The notes under the pieces were generated by a model, which saw nothing but the letters and a program-made list of their open reading frames with translations, was not told the DNA's origin and ran no database searches. The position numbers and the translations under genes were made by a program. A stretch of DNA of 15,921 nt from Palsa-506 sp050013415 (lineage in GTDB: Bacteria; Actinomycetota; Actinomycetes; Streptosporangiales; Streptosporangiaceae), in contig JBEKFH010000063.1 of the NCBI GenBank assembly GCA_050013415.1, forward strand, positions 1-15,921, read 5' to 3'. This document shows positions 12,759-15,921 of this stretch, one piece after another; the first letter of the stretch is position 1; each line of letters begins with the position of its first letter.

Positions 12759-13568
12759 ATGCCCATCGACCAGGCTGATCTCGATCGCCGCGGGCTCCGC
12801 CTTGAGATGGACGACTCACGGGCGGCTGGCTGCGTCGCGACGGTGACCCTCAACCGCCCGGAGCGCCGCAACGCGATGACGCCGGCGATGTGGCACGGCC
12901 TGGCCGCGATCGGCGCCGGGCTGCCTGACCGGGTGCGCGTGGTGGTCGTGCGCGGTGCGGGCACCTCCTTCTCCGCCGGTATCGACGTGCGCATGTTCTC
13001 TGCAGCGGGAGTTCCCGGCGAGGAACCGCTGCCGCCCGCTGACGACCCGGGCTTCGAGCAGTGGATTGCCACCTGCCAGGCGGGCTTCACCTGGCTGCGC
13101 GACCCGAAGTTCGTATCCGTCGCCGCGGTCCGCGGGCACGCGATCGGCGCCGGCTGCCAGCTCGCGCTCTCGTGCGACCTGCGCCTGCTCGCGGACGACG
13201 CCCGGCTTTGCGTCAAGGAGCCGGCCCTCGGCCTGGTGCCCGATCTCACCGGGACCAAGCCGCTTGTCGATATTCTCGGCTTGCCCCGCGCGCTTGAGCT
13301 GTGCCTGACCGGGCGCAGCATGGATGCGCAGGAGGCCGGGCGGCTCGGGCTCGCCGAGCTGGTGGTGCCGGCCGGGGACCTCGACGCTGCGGTGGACGAC
13401 CTGGTGGCCGGGCTGCTGACCGCTGACGCCGGCGCCGCCCGCGCCACCAAGGAGCTGCTCATCCAGGCTCAGGGGCACACCCTGGAGCAGCAGGCCGCAG
13501 CGGAGCGCCGGGCCCAGGCGGCACTGCTGCGAGCCCGGCTCCGCGGAGAGGGCGGAGTTCGCCGGTAG
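12759..13568 (+). CDS. Enoyl-CoA hydratase/isomerase-family protein (EchA12-like context)
   Basis: The 269-residue crotonase-fold protein acts on acyl-CoA thioesters. The NRPERRNAM block (32-40) is the CoA-adenine region. SFSAGIDVRMF (70-80) and RGHAIGAGCQLALSCD (125-140) supply the oxyanion-hole NH groups. KEPALGLVPDLTGT (153-166) carries the second catalytic position. Of the two glutamates of classical hydratases, the first (in GGGCELA) is Gln134 here and the second is kept as Glu154. An Asp162 follows in the position where GAGG usually sits. A simple enoyl-CoA hydratase reaction is therefore doubtful; isomerase or other crotonase chemistry is possible. AGGAGG lies 4 nt before the ATG. Mycobacterial echA12 (Rv1472) has the same ABC-F/HTH neighbours. 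The transporter gene follows after 43 nt. Confidence 0.88.
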   Translation: MPIDQADLDRRGLRLEMDDSRAAGCVATVTLNRPERRNAMTPAMWHGLAAIGAGLPDRVRVVVVRGAGTSFSAGIDVRMFSAAGVPGEEPLPPADDPGFEQWIATCQAGFTWLRDPKFVSVAAVRGHAIGAGCQLALSCDLRLLADDARLCVKEPALGLVPDLTGTKPLVDILGLPRALELCLTGRSMDAQEAGRLGLAELVVPAGDLDAAVDDLVAGLLTADAGAARATKELLIQAQGHTLEQQAAAERRAQAALLRARLRGEGGVRR

Positions 13569-13611
13569 CTGATCCGGGAAGATAGCAGGCCGCCAGGAGG
13601 TTCGTGCCGTC

Positions 13612-15513
13612 ATGCATCCGGCGAGCTGGCAGGCAATGCGGTCGTTCACCCGTGACAGCTCCGTAACCCGCCAGCGGCTGAAGCCGGGCACGGTCCGGCG
13701 GGTGGCGTCCTATGCCCGGCCGTACCGAGGCGACCTGATCGTCTTCATGATCACTACCGCGCTGGACGCGGTGGTGACCGTGGCAGTGCCCTTGCTGCTC
13801 GGGCTCATCGTGAACAAGATCGAGGCGAAGGACACCAGGGCCGTGCTCTGGATTGCGGGCGCCGTGGCGGGCATCGCGCTGTTCGATGCGGTCCTGTCCA
13901 TCGCGCAGCGCTGGTACTCGGCGCGCGTCGGCGAGGGACTGATCTACGATCTGCGCACCGAGGTCTTCCGGCACGTCCAGCAGCAGCCGATCGCGTTCTT
14001 CACCAGGACGCAGACCGGCTCCCTGGTGAGCAGGCTGAACAGCGACGTGATCGGCGCTCAGCAGGCGATTACCTCCACCCTGTCCGGCGTGGTATCCAAC
14101 ATCCTTTCGCTGGTCCTGGTGCTCGCCGCAATGTTCTGGCTGTCCCCGGTGGTGACCCTGGCCGCGCTGGTGCTGATCCCGGTGTTCGTCCTGCCGGCAA
14201 GATCGCTCGGCCGCAGGATGCAGCGGCTGACCAGGGAGTCGATGCAGCTCGACGCCGCGATGGGCGCCACGATGACCGAGCGCTTCAACGTGGCGGGCGC
14301 GATGCTGGTCAAGCTCTTCGGCCGCCAGGAGGAGGAGACTGAGGTCTTCTCCGGCAGGGCCGCCAGGGTCCGCGACATCGGCGTGGTCACCGCCATGTAC
14401 GGCCGGGTGTTCTTCATCGCGCTAGTGCTGCTCGCCTCGATGGCGACCGCGCTTGTTTACGGCCTCGGCGGCAAACTGGTGATCGACGGCAGCATCAGCC
14501 TTGGCGCGCTCGTGGCGCTGGCAGCCCTGCTGAGCAGGATGTACGGCCCGCTGACCGCGCTGTCGAACGTGCAGGTCGACGTGATGACCGCGCTGGTCAG
14601 CTTTGACCGGGTGTTCGAGGTGCTTGACCTCAAGCCGCTGATCCAGGACCGGCCCGGCGCCACGGCGCTGCCGAGGACCGGCCCGGATTCCGCGCTGGCT
14701 CCCGACATCGAGTTCGACCACGTCTCGTTCCGCTACCCGGCGGCATCCGAGATCTCGCTGGCCTCGCTCGAGTCGATCGCGCTACCCGCGCCTGAGCACG
14801 CGGGCGCGAGTCAGCAGGTGCTGCGGGACGTCACGTTCCGCGCGCTGCCGGGCAAGCTCACGGCACTGGTCGGGCCGTCGGGCGCCGGCAAGACCACGAT
14901 CACGCACCTGGTGTCGCGGCTGTACGACCCGGGCGAGGGCACCGTCCGGATCGGCGGCCAGAACATCAGGGACGTCACCCAGGAGTCGCTGCACGACGTG
15001 GTCGGCGTCGTCACCCAGGACGCGCATATGTTCCACGACACGATCCGGGCCAACCTGGCCTACGCCCGGCCCGGCGCGACGGAGCGGGAGCTTGAGCAGG
15101 CCTGCCGGGCGGCTCAGATCTGGGACCTGGTCTCCGCGCTGCCCGACGGCCTCGACACCATCGTCGGCGATCGCGGCTACCGGCTGTCCGGCGGGGAGAA
15201 GCAGCGGGTCGCGCTCGCCCGGCTGCTACTCAAGGCGCCATCGGTGGTCGTGCTCGACGAGGCGACCGCGCACCTCGACTCCGAATCGGAGGCCGCCGTC
15301 CAGCGGGCGCTGAAGACGGCGCTAGCCGGGCGGACGTCACTGGTGATCGCGCACCGGCTGTCCACCATCCGCGAGGCCGACCAGATCCTGGTGATCGACG
15401 ACGGCCAGGTCCGGGAGCGCGGCGGGCACGACGAGCTGCTCGCGGCCGGCGGCCTGTACGCCGAGCTCTACCGCACCCAGTTCGCCCGCCAGGAGCCGCT
15501 GACCGCGGCCTGA
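13612..15513 (+). CDS. ABC exporter half-transporter (membrane and ATPase domains fused)
   Basis: The 633-residue protein is a type IV (MsbA/BmrA-like) ABC exporter subunit that works as a dimer in the cytoplasmic membrane; the substrate is unknown (lipid or drug). The membrane domain (about 35-330) has hydrophobic segments near 42-68, 78-98, 158-178, 180-196, 264-288 and 296-308. The ATPase domain (about 365-625) shows Walker A GPSGAGKTT (421-429), Q-loop Q469, signature LSGGEKQR (525-532), Walker B VVVLDEAT (545-552) and switch H581. Between the first beta strands is an insert of about 25 residues (376-400, with SLASLE) seen in a subset of actinobacterial exporters such as those resembling Rv1272c. 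AGGAGG lies 11 nt before ATG 13612; the gene starts 43 nt after the hydratase and may be co-transcribed. No partner subunit is in the window. Confidence 0.95.
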   Translation: MHPASWQAMRSFTRDSSVTRQRLKPGTVRRVASYARPYRGDLIVFMITTALDAVVTVAVPLLLGLIVNKIEAKDTRAVLWIAGAVAGIALFDAVLSIAQRWYSARVGEGLIYDLRTEVFRHVQQQPIAFFTRTQTGSLVSRLNSDVIGAQQAITSTLSGVVSNILSLVLVLAAMFWLSPVVTLAALVLIPVFVLPARSLGRRMQRLTRESMQLDAAMGATMTERFNVAGAMLVKLFGRQEEETEVFSGRAARVRDIGVVTAMYGRVFFIALVLLASMATALVYGLGGKLVIDGSISLGALVALAALLSRMYGPLTALSNVQVDVMTALVSFDRVFEVLDLKPLIQDRPGATALPRTGPDSALAPDIEFDHVSFRYPAASEISLASLESIALPAPEHAGASQQVLRDVTFRALPGKLTALVGPSGAGKTTITHLVSRLYDPGEGTVRIGGQNIRDVTQESLHDVVGVVTQDAHMFHDTIRANLAYARPGATERELEQACRAAQIWDLVSALPDGLDTIVGDRGYRLSGGEKQRVALARLLLKAPSVVVLDEATAHLDSESEAAVQRALKTALAGRTSLVIAHRLSTIREADQILVIDDGQVRERGGHDELLAAGGLYAELYRTQFARQEPLTAA

Positions 15514-15537
15514 CACGCGCGCCAGGCTCAACCGCGC

Positions 15538-15555
15538 GGCTCCCGGGCCGGGACC
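15538..15555. terminator. Small hairpin between the convergent transporter and sulfotransferase genes
   Basis: TCCCG (15541-15545) pairs with CGGGA (15549-15553) around a 3-nt loop and extends past a bulged C to GG/CC. It lies 25 nt after the transporter stop in an 85-nt convergent gap. It is short, so it is a weak call. Confidence 0.3.
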
Positions 15556-15598
15556 AGGCCGACGGCCACCAGGGCGACAGCCGGACACCACCAGGTGA

Positions 15599-15921
15599 TC
15601 AGCCGCCGTAGCCGACCCGGCGCAGGTCGGTGCCCGCCACCTGCTCCACCTCGCTGACCTGGAGCGGCGTGAGCAGCCGGCGCCAGCCGCCCGCCTCGAT
15701 GGCCAGCCCTGGGCTCGCCGCGACCTGGCCGCGCAGCTGGCTGGCGGAGATCTTCGCGCCGATGAAATCGGAGACGGCGCTGGCGGCCGCCTGCGGATGC
15801 CTGATCAGCTGCTCGAACCGGAGCGTGGTGAGCTGCTCGGCGGCCAGGCTGCTGCGCAGCCTGGCCATCTGCCGCACCGACCCGCGCCAGCGCAGCGCGC
15901 ACTTGGCGGCCAGCGACAGGC
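15599..15921 (-). CDS. Probable sulfotransferase, C-terminal fragment (5' end outside window)
   Basis: The reading frame is open from the right edge to TGA (complement of 15599-15601) and gives 107 residues. WRGSVRQMARLRSSLAAEQLTTLRFEQLIRHPQAAASAVSDFIG, then GWRRLLTPLQVSEVEQVAGTDLRRVGYGG, matches the C-terminal pattern of bacterial PAPS-dependent sulfotransferases (an R-[FY]-E-x-L-x-x-x-P segment, then a W-R-x-x-L-[ST]-x-x-x-x-x-x-[IV] helix and a terminal LxxxGY). The PAPS-binding P-loop would lie outside the window, so the call rests on the tail alone. The gene runs against the ABC transporter gene and is separated from it by 85 nt. Confidence 0.72.
   Translation of the reverse strand, partial: LSLAAKCALRWRGSVRQMARLRSSLAAEQLTTLRFEQLIRHPQAAASAVSDFIGAKISASQLRGQVAASPGLAIEAGGWRRLLTPLQVSEVEQVAGTDLRRVGYGG

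Noticed and set aside
12293..13462. 389-codon - strand frame across the HTH gene and the hydratase gene.
   Set aside because: Ser/Arg/Pro/Thr-rich shadow protein; both + strand genes have good ribosome-binding sites and family motifs.

Overview
The window is very GC-rich, with C/G-ending codons, GTG starts and actinobacterial family members throughout (LEU-type leuA leader, acVLRF1, an Rv1473/Rv1473A/EchA12-like gene set). It is most likely a chromosomal segment of a filamentous or soil actinomycete (Actinomycetota). I cannot name a genus. No tRNA, rRNA, CRISPR array, insertion sequence or phage gene was seen.

Layout. (1) 1-132: the 3' end of an aldehyde dehydrogenase gene, followed by a hairpin. 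(2) 324-2196: leuA (2-isopropylmalate synthase), preceded by a short Leu-codon leader peptide and an RNA pseudoknot that looks like the actinobacterial LEU element. (3) 2596-9539: a compact Calvin-Benson-Bassham (cbb) locus. On the + strand are phosphoribulokinase (cbbP), a NarL-type response regulator and a cytosolic GAF histidine kinase. Facing them on the - strand are cbbR, cbbL, cbbS and cbbX, encoding a LysR regulator, red-type form I RuBisCO and its activase. A 16-bp motif with two mismatches occurs at matching positions upstream of both cbbL and cbbR and is the best candidate CbbR site. (4) 9654-12151: an acVLRF1-type release-factor-like peptidyl-tRNA hydrolase, then an ABC-F ATPase with a possible uORF/hairpin leader; both are predicted to act on the ribosome. 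(5) 12309-13568: a 73-residue HTH protein and an enoyl-CoA hydratase/isomerase-family protein. ABC-F, HTH protein and hydratase recall the mycobacterial Rv1473, Rv1473A and Rv1472 neighbourhood. (6) 13612-15513: an ABC exporter half-transporter. (7) 15599-15921: the C-terminal end of a probable sulfotransferase on the - strand, cut by the window edge.

How the genes work together. CbbP makes ribulose-1,5-bisphosphate, CbbL/CbbS fixes CO2 on it, CbbX removes inhibitory sugar phosphates from RuBisCO, and CbbR probably controls transcription. The unusual part is the two-component pair in an apparent operon with cbbP, inside the cbb locus. It may be a second, dedicated input into carbon fixation. 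Other points worth following are loss of one of the two redox cysteines in the plant/cyanobacterial-like phosphoribulokinase, several short tandem repeats clustered in and between the two-component genes, and the leader arrangements before leuA and the ABC-F gene.
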